Shown here one piece after another: positions 1 to 9,372 of a stretch of DNA of 64,000 nt (within the stretch, counting starts at the first letter, position 1; every line of letters begins with the position of its first letter). The notes below the pieces were generated by a model. It was not told the DNA's origin, searched no databases, and saw nothing but the letters and a program-made list of their open reading frames with translations. Made by a program: the position numbers and the translations under genes. The DNA comes from Streptomyces sp. NBC_00239. GTDB taxonomy: Bacteria; Actinomycetota; Actinomycetes; Streptomycetales; Streptomycetaceae. The DNA is taken from contig NZ_CP108095.1 in assembly GCF_036194065.1 (NCBI RefSeq), positions 3,410,001-3,474,000 on the forward strand. Direction: 5' to 3'.

Positions 1-69
1 CACGCGGGCGGTCAGTTCGGACTTGACGGCGGCAGCCGTCGCCTTGCCGTCGAGAATCTGGGCGGTCAT
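1..69 (-). CDS. folD: Bifunctional methylene-THF dehydrogenase/cyclohydrolase, N-terminus only
   Basis: Only the first 23 codons lie in the window; the gene continues beyond base 1. The peptide begins MTAQILDGKATAAAVKSEL, which matches the start of FolD proteins. FolD is a cytoplasmic enzyme that interconverts 5,10-methylene-THF and 10-formyl-THF, the one-carbon donor used by PurN and PurH encoded just downstream in the window. The ATG is preceded by a strong ribosome binding site (GGGAGGA, 8 bases upstream). That site lies inside a 9-bp hairpin (72-93). Identification rests on a short peptide plus its purine-gene context. Confidence 0.85.
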   Translation of the reverse strand, partial: MTAQILDGKATAAAVKSELTARV

Positions 70-71
70 GC

Positions 72-93
72 GGTCCATCCTCCCGGATGGACC
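72..93 (-). promoter_or_regulatory. Hairpin covering the folD ribosome binding site
   Basis: On the minus strand a 9-bp stem (GGTCCATCC / GGATGGACC) with a GGGA loop ends two bases before the folD ATG. The Shine-Dalgarno GGGAGGA spans the loop and the 3' arm, so it would be partly sequestered in the folded mRNA. The structure is seen in sequence; a regulatory role is inference. Confidence 0.5.
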
Positions 94-303
94 CGCCCCG
101 GTTCCACTTGGAGGCGGGCGCCGGGCCGACAGGTTGCACTTGCACAACAGCTCGTGCACCGAACTGGACAAGAGCAAGGCGGTCCGGCAACGATGACCGA
201 ATATGTAGTACCGCGGGCAGTGCCGGGGGGCGACCGCTCAGTTCCACCAGTTCCTCCACACGGGCCGCGCGTCCCCGCACTTCCATCGGAGGAACTCCCC
301 AAC

Positions 304-894
304 ATGAGCTTCGGCGACCCGAACAACCCGTACGGTCAGCAGCCCCAGCAGGGCCAGCCCGGCTACGGCTACCCGCAGCAGGCCCCCCAGGGCGTCCCGC
401 CGCAGGGTGGTTACGGCTACCCGGCTCCGGGCCAGCAGCAGCCCTACGGCGGCGCCCCCGGCTACCCCAACCAGGCGGCCGTGCAGCAGCAGTACGCCGG
501 CTGGGGCTCGCGCTTCGTCGCGCGCATCATCGACTCGCTGGTCATCTCGATCATCCCGATCATCCTCATGATCGCGGGCGGCTTCGACGCGGAGACCGGC
601 GCGCCGGGCCCGCTCTACTACGTCGGCATCATCGTGCTGATCGCCAGCTCCATCGGCCTGTCGTACCTGCTGGGCACCACCGGCCAGACCCCGGGCCGCA
701 AGGCCGTCAGCATCCAGGTGCTGAAGGAGGCGACCGGCCGCCCGCTCGGCTTCGGCATGGCGTTCGTCCGCGGTCTGCTGGACTTCCTCAACGCGCTCCC
801 CTGCTACGTCGGCTACCTGTGGCCCGCGTTCGACGCGAAGAAGCAGCACTTCGCGGACAAGATCGTCGGCAGCGTCGTCGTCAAGAAGTTCTGA
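304..894 (+). CDS. RDD family integral membrane protein
   Basis: 196 residues. Residues 1-65 are a Gly/Pro/Gln/Tyr-rich disordered tail. Then comes an RDD domain that begins GWGSRFVARIIDSLVISIIP, with its Arg and the RIIDS signature. It has about three membrane segments, an internal TPGRKAVSIQVL motif and a C-terminal VVVKKF. The ATG at 304 was chosen over an upstream start because a strong site (GGAGGAAC) lies 8 bases before it. The RDD family is of largely unknown function and sometimes linked to ion exchange. The gene sits between folD and purH, divergent from folD, as commonly seen in Streptomyces. No substrate can be assigned. Confidence 0.85.
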   Translation: MSFGDPNNPYGQQPQQGQPGYGYPQQAPQGVPPQGGYGYPAPGQQQPYGGAPGYPNQAAVQQQYAGWGSRFVARIIDSLVISIIPIILMIAGGFDAETGAPGPLYYVGIIVLIASSIGLSYLLGTTGQTPGRKAVSIQVLKEATGRPLGFGMAFVRGLLDFLNALPCYVGYLWPAFDAKKQHFADKIVGSVVVKKF

Positions 895-920
895 CGCGCG
901 CGAGCGGTCGTCGAAAAAGG

Positions 921-958
921 CCGGAGGCCGTATCCCCCGCGGGGGATACGGCCTCCGG
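921..958. terminator. Bidirectional terminator between RDD gene and purH
   Basis: An 18-bp perfect inverted repeat with a 2-base centre lies between two convergent genes. On the minus strand it is followed by a run of five T (AAAAA at 915-919 on the plus strand), which makes it a good intrinsic terminator for purH. Confidence 0.85.
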
Positions 959-977
959 TCGTTCGTGCCGCCGTGCG

Positions 978-2543
978 TCAGTGGAAGAAGTGACGGGTGC
1001 CGGTGAAGTACATCGTCACGCCGGCCGCCTTGGCGGCCTCCACGACCAGCTCGTCGCGGACCGAACCGCCCGGCTGGACCACGGCCTTGATGCCCGCGGC
1101 GGTCAGGATCTCCAGCCCGTCCGGGAACGGGAAGAAGGCGTCGGAGGCGGCGTACGAGCCGCGCGCCCGCTCCTCGCCGGCCCGCTCCACCGCGAGCTTC
1201 GCGGAGTCGACGCGGTTGACCTGGCCCATGCCGACGCCGACCGAGGCGCCGTCCTTGGCGAGCAGGATCGCGTTGGACTTGACGGCCCGGCAGGCCTTCC
1301 ACGCGAAGGACAGCTCGGCGAGCTCCTCGGCGGACAGCGCCTCGCCGGTGGCCAGCGTCCAGTTCGCCGGGTCGTCGCCCTCGGCCTGGAAGACGTCGCT
1401 GTGCTGGAGGAGCACGCCGCCGCTGATCGGCTTCAGGTCGCCCGGCTGGTGCGGGTGGCCGTCGACCTTGAGCACGCGGATGTTCTTCTTCTTGGCCAGG
1501 ATCTCGACCGCGCCGTCCTCGTAGCCGGGGGCGGCGATGACCTCGGTGAAGATCTCGGCGACCTGCTCGGCGAGCGCCACGGTCACCGGGCGGTTGACGG
1601 CGATGACCCCGCCGAAGGCCGACAGCGGGTCGCAGGCGTGCGCCTTGCGGTGCGCCTCGGCGACGTCCGCGCCGACGGCGATGCCGCACGGGTTGGCGTG
1701 CTTGATGATCGCGACGCAGGGCTCGTCCTGGTCGTAGGCGGCGCGGCGGGCGGCGTCGGTGTCCACGTAGTTGTTGTAGGACATCTCCTTGCCGTGCAGC
1801 TGCTCGGCGTTGGCGAGCCCGCCCGGCTGGCCGTCCGTGTAGAGGGCGGCGGCCTGGTGCGGGTTCTCGCCGTAGCGCAGGCTCGCCTTGCGGTCCCAGG
1901 CGCCGGCCAGGAACTCGGGCAGCACCGCGCCCTCTTCGGGAGCGTACGCGTTCGTGAACCAGGAGGCCACGGCCACGTCGTACGCGGCGGTGTGCTGGAA
2001 CGCCTCGGCGGCCAGGCGCTTGCGGGCGGTCAGGTCGAAGCCGCCGTCCTTGACGGCCGCGAGCACGTCCGCGTACCGGTCGGGGCTGGTGACGACGGCC
2101 ACCGACGGGTGGTTCTTGGCGGCGGCGCGCACCATCGAGGGGCCGCCGATGTCGATCTGCTCCACGCACTCGTCGGCGGTGGCGCCGGAGGCGACCGTCT
2201 CGCGGAACGGGTAGAGGTTGACGACGACCAGATCGAAGGGCTCGACGCCGAGCTCGGCGAGCTGGTTGCGGTGGTCCTCCAGGCGCAGGTCGGCGAGGAT
2301 GCCGGCGTGCACCCGCGGGTGCAGGGTCTTGACCCGGCCGTCCAGGCACTCGGGGAAGCCGGTGAGCTCCTCCACCTTGGTGACCGGCACGCCCGCGGCG
2401 GCGATCTTCGAGGCGGTGGAACCGGTGGAGACCAGCGTGACGCCCGCCTCGTGCAGCCCGCGGGCCAGCTCCTCGAGCCCCGTCTTGTCGTAGACGCTGA
2501 CGAGCGCGCGGCGGATGCCGCGCTTGGTACCTTCGGCGGTCAC
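978..2543 (-). CDS. purH: Bifunctional AICAR transformylase / IMP cyclohydrolase
   Basis: 521 residues, the usual PurH length. It catalyses the last two steps of de novo purine synthesis: formylation of AICAR with 10-formyl-THF, then closure to IMP, in the cytoplasm. The N-terminal MGS-like cyclohydrolase domain starts [20 protein letters not shown]. The transformylase domain has the IIKHANPCG Lys-His motif and ends in TGTRHFFH. It begins with GTG, overlapping the purN stop codon by 4 bases (GTGA), so translation is probably coupled in a purN-purH operon. folD nearby supplies the cofactor. A strong hairpin (921-958) follows the stop. Confidence 0.98.
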   Translation of the reverse strand: MTAEGTKRGIRRALVSVYDKTGLEELARGLHEAGVTLVSTGSTASKIAAAGVPVTKVEELTGFPECLDGRVKTLHPRVHAGILADLRLEDHRNQLAELGVEPFDLVVVNLYPFRETVASGATADECVEQIDIGGPSMVRAAAKNHPSVAVVTSPDRYADVLAAVKDGGFDLTARKRLAAEAFQHTAAYDVAVASWFTNAYAPEEGAVLPEFLAGAWDRKASLRYGENPHQAAALYTDGQPGGLANAEQLHGKEMSYNNYVDTDAARRAAYDQDEPCVAIIKHANPCGIAVGADVAEAHRKAHACDPLSAFGGVIAVNRPVTVALAEQVAEIFTEVIAAPGYEDGAVEILAKKKNIRVLKVDGHPHQPGDLKPISGGVLLQHSDVFQAEGDDPANWTLATGEALSAEELAELSFAWKACRAVKSNAILLAKDGASVGVGMGQVNRVDSAKLAVERAGEERARGSYAASDAFFPFPDGLEILTAAGIKAVVQPGGSVRDELVVEAAKAAGVTMYFTGTRHFFH

Positions 2544-3163
2544 TGGATCGTTACCTTTCGTCCCTCAATGCGGTAGCCGTGCCGGGCCAGACGCCCCACG
2601 ACATCGACGAGCAGCCTGCGCTCGACTTCCTTGATGCGCTCATGGAGAGCGGCTTCGTCGTCTTCGTCCCGGATCTCGACGACACCCTGGGCGATGATCG
2701 GACCGGTGTCCACGCCGCCGTCCACGAAATGGACGGTGCAGCCGGTCACCCGGGCCCCGTAGGCGAGGGCGTCCCGCACCCCGTGGGCGCCGGGGAAGGC
2801 CGGCAGCAGCGCGGGGTGCGTGTTGACGAACCGCCCGCCGAACCGGTCCAGGAACTCCTTGCCCACGATCTTCATGAAGCCCGCGGAGACGACCAGGTCG
2901 GGCTCGTACGCGGCGGTGGCCTCGGCCAGCGCCCGGTCCCAGTCCTCGCGGGTCGCGTGGTCCTTGACGGAGCACACGAAGGTGGGGATTCCGGCCTTCT
3001 CGGCGCGCTCCAGGCCGGCGATCCCGGCGCGGTCCGCACCGACGGCGACGACCTCGGCGCCGAAGCCCTCGGCGCCTTCCGGGTGGGCGGCGATGGCGTC
3101 GAGCAGGGCCTGGAGGTTGGTGCCGGAACCGGAGACCAGCACGACCAGGCGGGAGGCGGCCAT
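2540..3163 (-). CDS. purN: Phosphoribosylglycinamide formyltransferase (GART)
   Basis: 207 residues. PurN transfers a formyl group from 10-formyl-THF to GAR in step three of purine synthesis. The N-terminus [20 protein letters not shown] carries the phosphate-binding loop. The catalytic region reads [16 protein letters not shown], with the His of HPxLLPxFPG, and is followed by [11 protein letters not shown] with the conserved Asp. The ATG at 3163 was chosen because it begins the conserved domain and follows AGAAAGGGC. It is translationally coupled to purH by a 4-base overlap. The promoter must lie in 3164-3369, which it shares with a divergent gene. Confidence 0.97.
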   Translation of the reverse strand: MAASRLVVLVSGSGTNLQALLDAIAAHPEGAEGFGAEVVAVGADRAGIAGLERAEKAGIPTFVCSVKDHATREDWDRALAEATAAYEPDLVVSAGFMKIVGKEFLDRFGGRFVNTHPALLPAFPGAHGVRDALAYGARVTGCTVHFVDGGVDTGPIIAQGVVEIRDEDDEAALHERIKEVERRLLVDVVGRLARHGYRIEGRKVTIQ

Positions 3164-3192
3164 GGGAGGCCCTTTCTCGCAGGGTGCGTCTT

Positions 3193-3239
3193 GTATGGTC
3201 GTACAAAAACGCAGGCACCCTCTATACGGGGGACCATAC
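3193..3239. promoter_or_regulatory. Inverted repeat in the purN divergent promoter region
   Basis: GTATGGTC (3193-3200) and GACCATAC (3232-3239) form a perfect 8-bp inverted repeat with 31 bases between the arms, 30-76 bases upstream of purN. It is a plausible operator for purN-purH or the divergent gene. No regulator is identified. Confidence 0.35.
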
Positions 3240-3369
3240 GAAGCGACCGACCGCCTGCAACGATACCGGCACACCGGACGGCCCCCGAGGGACGGGTGGA
3301 TGGCCTGGGGGTAGCGTCTGGCGTACAGCCCGTAGAGGACACGACGACGCAGGGGAAGAAACGCACCCG

Positions 3370-3924
3370 ATGCCGGACCCACGCCAGTCCCCCACAGACG
3401 ACAATCCGTTCGCGCCCCCGCCGGAGGACCGGCCTGACCAGCCCTGGCAGCCGCGCGGCGGTGCGGGTGGCGCGGGCGGTCCGGACGCGGACGGCGGCGG
3501 TGACCGCGGCCCCTCGCAGGACCCCGGCAAGGGCGGCCCGGGACCCGGCCGCTGGGACCCGACGGACCCGGCCCAGCGCCGCGCCCGCTATGCGCTGCTG
3601 GGCGGCATGTGGGCCTTCTTCTTCGCCCTGTTCGGCATCCCGTCGATGGGCCTGCTCCTCGGCGCGCTCGCCCTGTACTGGGGCATCAGCTCACTGCGCG
3701 CGAAGACCCGGCCCGACGAGGCGCGCCCCCAGCTCACCGCCGCGGTGAGCGGCCTGCTGACGGCGGCGGTGGCCCTGGTGCTGACCATCGGCACGTACAC
3801 CGCGCAACTGGCGTACAAGGACTTCTACACCTGCCGCGACGACGCCCTCACCAAAACCGCCGAACTCAAATGCAACGACCTCCTCCCCAAGGGCCTACGC
3901 GACCTGATCGGCGTCAGCAAGTAA
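3370..3924 (+). CDS. Small integral membrane protein, function unknown
   Basis: 184 residues. The first 65 are Pro/Gly/Asp-rich and disordered. Two hydrophobic segments follow (about residues 75-100 and 120-145). A short extracytoplasmic tail contains two Cys ([17 protein letters not shown]) that could form a disulfide. The layout resembles DUF4190-type membrane proteins, but no signature residue settles that. The ATG at 3370 follows AGGGGAAGAAA. The gene diverges from purN and converges on the DUF6350-like gene, with the 82-bp repeat array between them. No function is proposed. Confidence 0.75.
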   Translation: MPDPRQSPTDDNPFAPPPEDRPDQPWQPRGGAGGAGGPDADGGGDRGPSQDPGKGGPGPGRWDPTDPAQRRARYALLGGMWAFFFALFGIPSMGLLLGALALYWGISSLRAKTRPDEARPQLTAAVSGLLTAAVALVLTIGTYTAQLAYKDFYTCRDDALTKTAELKCNDLLPKGLRDLIGVSK

Positions 3925-3947
3925 CCGGGGGGCACCCCCGCGCCCTC

Positions 3948-4375
3948 CCCAACCTCGCCGACACACCGCAACCCCGCCGACGCTTGAGGCGCGGGCCCGG
4001 GCAGGGCCCGCCAACCCCGCACCACCCGTGGCCACGCCGACAACCGGCCTCGCCGACACACCCCAGCCCCGCCGGCGTTTGAGGCGCGGGCCCGGGCGGA
4101 GCCCGCCAACCCGAGCACCACCCCGCCGGCCTCGCCGACACACCCCAGCCCCGCCGGCGCTTGAGGCGCGGGCCCGGGCGGAGCCCGCCAACCCGAGCAC
4201 CACCCCGCCGGCCTCGCCGACACACCCCAGCCCCGCCGACGCTTGAGGCACGGGCCCGGGCGGAGCCCGCCAACCCGAGCACCACCCCGCCGGCCTCGCC
4301 GACACACCCCAGCCCCGCCGGCGCTTGAGGCGCGGGTCCGGGCGGAGCCCGGTGCCCGGCGGAGCCGGGTTGCCC
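3948..4375. repeat. Array of an 82-bp tandem repeat with Streptomyces intergenic core
   Basis: Units starting at 4046, 4128, 4210 and 4292 are spaced exactly 82 bases, each beginning GGCCTCGCCGACACACCCCA. A diverged unit precedes them (about 3948-4045) and the last one degenerates after 4350. Each unit contains CGCCGG/ACG(C/T)TTGAGGC(G/A)CGGG followed by CGGAGCCC, the same family as the element at 19277-19393. The array fills the convergent gap of about 470 bases between the genes ending at 3924 and 4395. No gene is visible in it. Confidence 0.9.
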
Positions 4376-4394
4376 TGGGCCTCGGGCCGACGCG

Positions 4395-6332
4395 TCACGT
4401 CGACCGGCGCCGCCGAGCCATCACCCGCGCCCCGGCGCCCCCGACAGGCAGCACCGGCACCGCCCCGGCAGGACCGGCGGGCGCGCCGAACTCCCGCCCG
4501 GTCCCCGGGCCGACCTCCGGTCCCACGACCGGCCCCGCTTCCGCCCGCACCCCCTCCAGCGCCTCCTCGAGCGCCCCGGCCCGCCCACCCACGCCATCGG
4601 CATCGGCATCGCCATCGCCACCCCCCGCACCGCCACCCCGTACGGGCACGGGCACGGGCACGGGCGCAGGCACGGACATCCAAGGCGCCGCTTCCGCCAC
4701 AGCCACAGGCTCTCCGGGAGCAAGCTCCGCCACCGGCTCCGCCACCGGCACCGGTACCGGTACCGGCACGGGAGCAGCCTCCGCCCCGGGAAGCACCGGC
4801 AGCACGACGGGTCCCGGCACAGACCCCGGTACGGACGCCGGCACCGGCACCGGCACCGGCACCGGCACCGGCACGACCCCAGCCACATCCTTCGGCCCCG
4901 CGGGCGACGACGACAGCCCCCGGAAGTCCGGGAACAACGTCCCCGAGGACCGGCGCAACGTCTCCCACCGCAGCTCCCGCGCCCCCCTGTCGTGCCAGTC
5001 CCCCACCCCCGGCCCGCCCGGCCCGCCCGGCACCCCCGACACCGCCGCCTCCACCCCCACGGGCTCCAACGGCTCCCGCACCCCCCGGGCCCGCCAGGCC
5101 CGCACCACCATCGCCACCGGAACCGACACCACCAGCGTCCACGCGCACGCCGCGCCGCCGACGGCCCACCACACCGGCCCGAAGGCCACCAGCCGGGCGG
5201 AGCCCATCGGGCCGCCCGCCATCGCCGCCGCCAGCGCGGTCAGCAGGCCGCACACCAGCGCACCGCTGACCGCGGTGAGGGCCGTCTCCCGGAACCGCGT
5301 GTCCTCGGCGCCCGCGTCGACCGCGAACCGTCCCACGACCGCGCCCGCCAGCACCGGCACCCCGAACGCCGCCCACGTCAGCGGCGTCCCCGAGCCCTCC
5401 GGCGGCAGGGCCGCCAGCAACGGGAAGCCCGGCAGCGCCGGCTCCCCGACGAAGGCCAGCGGCGTCGCGGTGGCCGAGCCGCCGAGCGCGAAGCCGGGCC
5501 CGAGCCCGTACGCCGCGCCGAACACGGCCGCGTTGGGGATCAGCGCGAGGGCGAGCAGCAGCACCGCGAACCGGCCGGACCACACCCCGGTCAGCTGGAG
5601 GAACGATTCCTGGGCCGCGCCCGCGTGCCACATCAGCGAGGCACCCACGAGCAGCGCGCCACCGCCGAGCAGGGTCAGCGCCCCGGCGCTCCCGGCCCGC
5701 AGCGCCCGCGCGTTCCGGGGGCGCGCGACAGCCGTCCGTACGCCCCCCGGCACCCAGCGGGGCAGCGGCCCGTACGGACGGCCCCGCGCGGACCACACCC
5801 CGCCCGCGGCCGCCACGAAGGCCACCAGGGGCACGTGCCAGGCCGCGCTGAGCGGGTTCGCGGGCATCGGGCCGCCCGCCGCGTAGACCGTGGCGGCGGC
5901 GCCGACCAGCAGGTAGCCGCAGGTCACGGCCGAGAACACGGCGCCGGCGGACAGGCCCTCGCCCTCCTCCGCCTCGTCCTCGTACACCGCGAGCCGGGCC
6001 GCCCGCCGCATCAGCCACACCGGGAGGGCGACCAGCAACAGCGGGGTCATGCCGACCGGGGCGGGCACCCCGGAGAGGGTGTCGTACCTGATCAGCTCGG
6101 TGCCGTGGGCCAACAGCCAGAGGCCGGCGGCCACGTGGAGAGCGCCGCCCGGCCCGCTGTCGGGGTAGGGCGAGCTGATCCAGAGCACCATGACGAGGAC
6201 GGCCAGGGAGCCGAGCCCCAGCCCGGCGGCGACAGCGCCGCCCAGTACACAGGCGGCGGCCGCGGGCGAGCGGCGGCGCCCGGACCGCTGAGCCGCCGAC
6301 GAGGACGGGCCGCGTTCGGTCACGTGGGTCAC
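4395..6332 (-). CDS. DUF6350-like polytopic membrane protein with Val-Pro-rich tail
   Basis: 645 residues. Residues 25-420 hold about nine membrane segments, e.g. [20 protein letters not shown] near the N-terminus and [20 protein letters not shown] near residue 400. The arrangement matches, as I recall the family, DUF6350 ('cell division protein PerM-like') proteins of actinobacteria. The last 200 residues are disordered, with long Val-Pro and Pro-Val dipeptide runs encoded by a GGTACC/GGCACC hexamer repeat (about 4735-4875). The GTG at 6332 is the first start downstream of the gap shared with the divergent HTH gene; a second GTG at 6323 is possible. No enzymatic motif is visible and the role is unknown. 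Confidence 0.75.
   Translation of the reverse strand: MTHVTERGPSSSAAQRSGRRRSPAAAACVLGGAVAAGLGLGSLAVLVMVLWISSPYPDSGPGGALHVAAGLWLLAHGTELIRYDTLSGVPAPVGMTPLLLVALPVWLMRRAARLAVYEDEAEEGEGLSAGAVFSAVTCGYLLVGAAATVYAAGGPMPANPLSAAWHVPLVAFVAAAGGVWSARGRPYGPLPRWVPGGVRTAVARPRNARALRAGSAGALTLLGGGALLVGASLMWHAGAAQESFLQLTGVWSGRFAVLLLALALIPNAAVFGAAYGLGPGFALGGSATATPLAFVGEPALPGFPLLAALPPEGSGTPLTWAAFGVPVLAGAVVGRFAVDAGAEDTRFRETALTAVSGALVCGLLTALAAAMAGGPMGSARLVAFGPVWWAVGGAACAWTLVVSVPVAMVVRAWRARGVREPLEPVGVEAAVSGVPGGPGGPGVGDWHDRGARELRWETLRRSSGTLFPDFRGLSSSPAGPKDVAGVVPVPVPVPVPVPASVPGSVPGPVVLPVLPGAEAAPVPVPVPVPVAEPVAELAPGEPVAVAEAAPWMSVPAPVPVPVPVRGGGAGGGDGDADADGVGGRAGALEEALEGVRAEAGPVVGPEVGPGTGREFGAPAGPAGAVPVLPVGGAGARVMARRRRST
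4735..4875. repeat. ACCGGC/ACCGGT hexamer repeat inside the DUF6350-like gene
   Basis: Two clusters of tandem ACCGGC/ACCGGT hexamers (about 4735-4770 and 4840-4873) stay in frame on the minus strand and encode Val-Pro dipeptides. The repeat length can vary in 6-base steps without a frameshift. Confidence 0.8.
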
Positions 6333-6448
6333 ACGGCCATGGTCCCAACGACACGCGCTGAGGGCGCGTAACAGGCGAATGATCGTTGTGTCGCTCAATA
6401 TACGTTTATGTACTTTTTCGCCCAGGCCTGCGCCGTGGGGAGTCCGGC

Positions 6449-8359
6449 ATGACACAGAGCGTCCCCATCGCCTCCGAACTGTCCCTGCCCTCCCCCAAGG
6501 AGCGGCGCAGGCTGCGCGAAGCCGGTGAGCTCAGCCATGACGAGATCGCGGAGGCCGTCGGGGTGACCGCGACGACCGTCCGGTCGTGGGAAACCGGCCG
6601 CACCGAACCGCGCGGCCGCAAACGCGAGGCCTACGCGAAACTGCTCGCCGACCTCCGCTCGTCCGAGGGCGCCACGGACGAGCCGCAGCAACCCGCCGGG
6701 GAAGTCCCTGCCGACGGCAAGAGTCCTGAGGATGCGGCAGGTCCGGCCGACGGCAAGAGTCCTGAGGACGCGGCAGGCCCGGCGGACGGGAACGGGAAGG
6801 CGGCTGCGGGCGCGGACGGCGGGCCCGGACCGGCGGAGCCGAAGGGGTCCCCGGATCCGGAACGGCGGGAACGGGCCGACGGCTCGCGGGGTGACGGGGA
6901 GGCCGACCGTGGAGCGGCAGGGTCCGGCGCGGGCGCGGCCCGGCGGCCGGCGCCCGCGCCGCCGCCCAAGCCCGGCACGGCCAGTGCCGGCACCCGCCCC
7001 AAGGCCGCCGTCAAGCGGGCCGCGAAGCCGCCCGCCGGGCAGGCCCGCCACGACGCCGGGCGCCACGACGCGCCGCACGAACGCGCCTCCATGGCCGCCC
7101 TGACCGCACCGGTCACCGGCACCGGCCTCCGCCCCGCACCGCAACCCGCACCCAGCCCCCGCCCCACCCCGAGCCCGGCCGCCCCGGCGACCCCGGCCCC
7201 CGCCGCCGGCCCGCTCATGACCGACCCGCGGATCCAAGACCCCCGGATCCAAGACCCGCGGACCCCAGACCCGCGGACCCAAGACCCGCGGACCCCAGAC
7301 CCGCGGACCCAAGACCCGCGGACCGACGACCCGCAGACCACCGGCATGCCGGCCGAAGACCTCCTGACCTGCGCCCCCCAGGCCGAAGTCCCGTCGGCGA
7401 GCGTCCTCCAGACCGGCGATCAGCAGGCCACCGCCTCCCGGGCCGAAGTCCCGCTGACGGCCGTCCCGGCCGAAGCCCCGCAGGCCGCCGCACCCGGGCC
7501 CGCCACCTCGCCGCCCGCCACCTCGCGACAGGCCGCCCCCGGCGGCATCGCGCCCGCCCAGGCCTTCGACGCGCTGTACGCGTACACCGCGCACTCCCTC
7601 GCCCGGCAGACGTACCTGCTGACGGGCCGCCGCGCGCTCGCCGTCGAAGCCGTCGAGCGCGCCTTCCAGCAGGCCTGGCAGCAGTGGCCGGACGTCGCCA
7701 CCGACCGCGACCCGGTGGGCTGGGTCCGCGCGGCGGCGTACGAGTACGCGCTGTCGCCCTGGCACCGGTTCCGCCGCGCCCGCCGGCACGGCGACAAGCC
7801 GCCGGCCGAACTCGCCGACCGCGCGCTGCTCAAGGCGCTGCTCGCGCTGCCGCCCCGGCACCGCCGTACGGTCCTGCTCTACGACGGGGTCGGCCTCGAC
7901 CTGCCCGACACGGCCGCCGAGACGGAGGCCACCACGGTCGCCGCCGGCAGCCGGCTGCTCACCGCACACGGCGAACTCGCCCGCCGGCTGCCGGAGCTGG
8001 CGCAGGCACCGCCCGGCGGGGAGTCCGTGCTGCTGCGCGAACGGTTCGGCGGTTTCATCCCCGCCGTACGGCTGGAGCCCGGCCCCGCCGCCGCCGTCCG
8101 AGGGCGCGCCGATCACCGCGGCCGATTCTGGACCCGCGCGGCGGTCGCACTCACCGCCGTGATCGCGGCGGCCACCGCGTACACCGCGCAGACCGCGCCC
8201 ACCCGGTACGAGCCCGTCCCCGCGCCGGGCGCCGCCGTGACCGGCGTACCGCCGCACATGGGCCCGCAGCGGCTGACCGAGAAGCGGCGCGAACTCCGGG
8301 AGAAGCTGCGCTCCGAGCCGGCGCCGGGCCCGGAGCGCCTGGTCCCCGAGACCGGCTGA
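6449..8359 (+). CDS. Membrane-anchored protein fusing an HTH domain to a sigma-70-like region
   Basis: 636 residues. Residues about 15-60 form a helix-turn-helix ([20 protein letters not shown], then [13 protein letters not shown]). A long Pro/Ala linker follows with repeats: [12 protein letters not shown] twice, and DPRxQ/DPRTP five-residue repeats at about residues 258-295. Residues about 375-525 resemble ECF sigma regions 2 and 4 ([38 protein letters not shown]). One membrane segment (about residues 560-582, [20 protein letters not shown]) precedes a short charged tail. The start at 6449 follows GTGGGGAG. The gene diverges from the DUF6350-like gene. It may be an envelope-linked transcription regulator, but target and trigger are unknown. 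Confidence 0.75.
   Translation: MTQSVPIASELSLPSPKERRRLREAGELSHDEIAEAVGVTATTVRSWETGRTEPRGRKREAYAKLLADLRSSEGATDEPQQPAGEVPADGKSPEDAAGPADGKSPEDAAGPADGNGKAAAGADGGPGPAEPKGSPDPERRERADGSRGDGEADRGAAGSGAGAARRPAPAPPPKPGTASAGTRPKAAVKRAAKPPAGQARHDAGRHDAPHERASMAALTAPVTGTGLRPAPQPAPSPRPTPSPAAPATPAPAAGPLMTDPRIQDPRIQDPRTPDPRTQDPRTPDPRTQDPRTDDPQTTGMPAEDLLTCAPQAEVPSASVLQTGDQQATASRAEVPLTAVPAEAPQAAAPGPATSPPATSRQAAPGGIAPAQAFDALYAYTAHSLARQTYLLTGRRALAVEAVERAFQQAWQQWPDVATDRDPVGWVRAAAYEYALSPWHRFRRARRHGDKPPAELADRALLKALLALPPRHRRTVLLYDGVGLDLPDTAAETEATTVAAGSRLLTAHGELARRLPELAQAPPGGESVLLRERFGGFIPAVRLEPGPAAAVRGRADHRGRFWTRAAVALTAVIAAATAYTAQTAPTRYEPVPAPGAAVTGVPPHMGPQRLTEKRRELREKLRSEPAPGPERLVPETG
7218..7335. repeat. 15-bp tandem repeat encoding [15 protein letters not shown]
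   Basis: About seven units of GACCCGCGGACCCMA (15 bases) lie in frame in the linker of the HTH/sigma-like gene and give five-residue repeats. The repeat is exact enough to suggest recent slippage. Confidence 0.85.
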
Positions 8360-8391
8360 CGACACCCGCCCGGAGCGCCGGGCACAACGGG

Positions 8392-8430
8392 CGTGGGCCC
8401 GCACCCTCGTGACGAGGATGCGGGCCCACG
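8392..8430. terminator. Bidirectional terminator between HTH gene and sucD
   Basis: A 12-bp perfect stem (CGTGGGCCCGCA / TGCGGGCCCACG) encloses a 15-base segment that contains its own small stem (CCTCGTGACGAGG). It lies between convergent stops at 8359 and 8467. Confidence 0.8.
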
Positions 8431-8466
8431 GCCGTACGTACGGTGGAACGCGGGGCTCCGAGGCTG

Positions 8467-9351
8467 TTACAGGCCCAGGAGGGTGCGCGCCAGCTTGGCG
8501 GTCTCGGTCGGCGTCTTGCCGACCTTCACGCCGGCGGCCTCGAGGGCCTCCTTCTTCGCCTGGGCGGTGCCGGAGGAGCCGGAGACGATGGCGCCCGCGT
8601 GGCCCATGGTCTTGCCCTCGGGGGCGGTGAAGCCCGCGACGTAACCGACGACCGGCTTGGTGACGTTCTTCGCGATGAAGTCCGCCGCACGCTCCTCGGC
8701 GTCGCCGCCGATCTCGCCGATCATCACGATCAGCTCGGTCTCCGGGTCGGCCTCGAAGGCCGCCAGGGCGTCGATGTGCGTGGTGCCGATGACCGGGTCG
8801 CCACCGATGCCGACGGCCGAGGAGAAGCCGATGTCACGGAGCTCGTACATCATCTGGTAGGTCAGCGTGCCGGACTTGGACACGAGACCGATCTTGCCGG
8901 GCTTGGTGATGTCGCCCGGGATGATGCCGGCGTTGGACTGGCCGGGGGTGATCAGGCCGGGGCAGTTCGGACCGATGATCCGGGTCTTGTTGCCCTTGGC
9001 GGACGCGTACGCCCAGAAGGCGGCGGAGTCGTGCACCGCGATGCCCTCGGTGATGACGACGGCCAGCGGGATCTCGGCGTCGATGGCCTCGACGACGGCG
9101 GCCTTCGCGAAGGCCGGCGGCACGAAGAGGACGGAGACGTCGGCGCCCGTCTTCTCCATCGCCTCGGCGACGGAGCCGAAGACCGGGACCTCGGTGCCGT
9201 CGAAGTCGACGGAGGTGCCGGCCTTGCGCGGGTTGACACCGCCGACGATGTTGGTGCCGTCGGCGAGCATGAGCTTGGTGTGCTTCATGCCGGTGGCGCC
9301 GGTCATGCCCTGGACGATGACCTTGCTGTCCTTGGTGAGGAAGATAGCCAT
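8467..9351 (-). CDS. sucD: Succinyl-CoA synthetase (ADP-forming) alpha subunit
   Basis: 294 residues. It is the alpha subunit of the TCA-cycle enzyme that makes ATP or GTP from succinyl-CoA, and forms a complex with SucC. The CoA-binding Rossmann domain begins [20 protein letters not shown]. The phosphohistidine lies in the motif [12 protein letters not shown] near residue 250. The ATG at 9351 is 21 bases downstream of the sucC stop, so sucC-sucD form an operon. A hairpin terminator at 8392-8430 follows. Confidence 0.98.
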   Translation of the reverse strand: MAIFLTKDSKVIVQGMTGATGMKHTKLMLADGTNIVGGVNPRKAGTSVDFDGTEVPVFGSVAEAMEKTGADVSVLFVPPAFAKAAVVEAIDAEIPLAVVITEGIAVHDSAAFWAYASAKGNKTRIIGPNCPGLITPGQSNAGIIPGDITKPGKIGLVSKSGTLTYQMMYELRDIGFSSAVGIGGDPVIGTTHIDALAAFEADPETELIVMIGEIGGDAEERAADFIAKNVTKPVVGYVAGFTAPEGKTMGHAGAIVSGSSGTAQAKKEALEAAGVKVGKTPTETAKLARTLLGL

Positions 9352-9372
9352 GGCTTTCTGTTCCCCTCTTCC

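Noticed and set aside
87..2576. Very long open frame on the plus strand opposite purH and purN
   Set aside because: It is antisense to two certain genes and has the Arg/Gly/Ala-rich, low-complexity composition expected from a frame shadowing high GC at third positions. Similar long frames opposite other genes were dismissed for the same reason.
3948..4375. CRISPR array
   Set aside because: The repeats are contiguous with no unique spacers, the unit is 82 bases and no cas gene is present.
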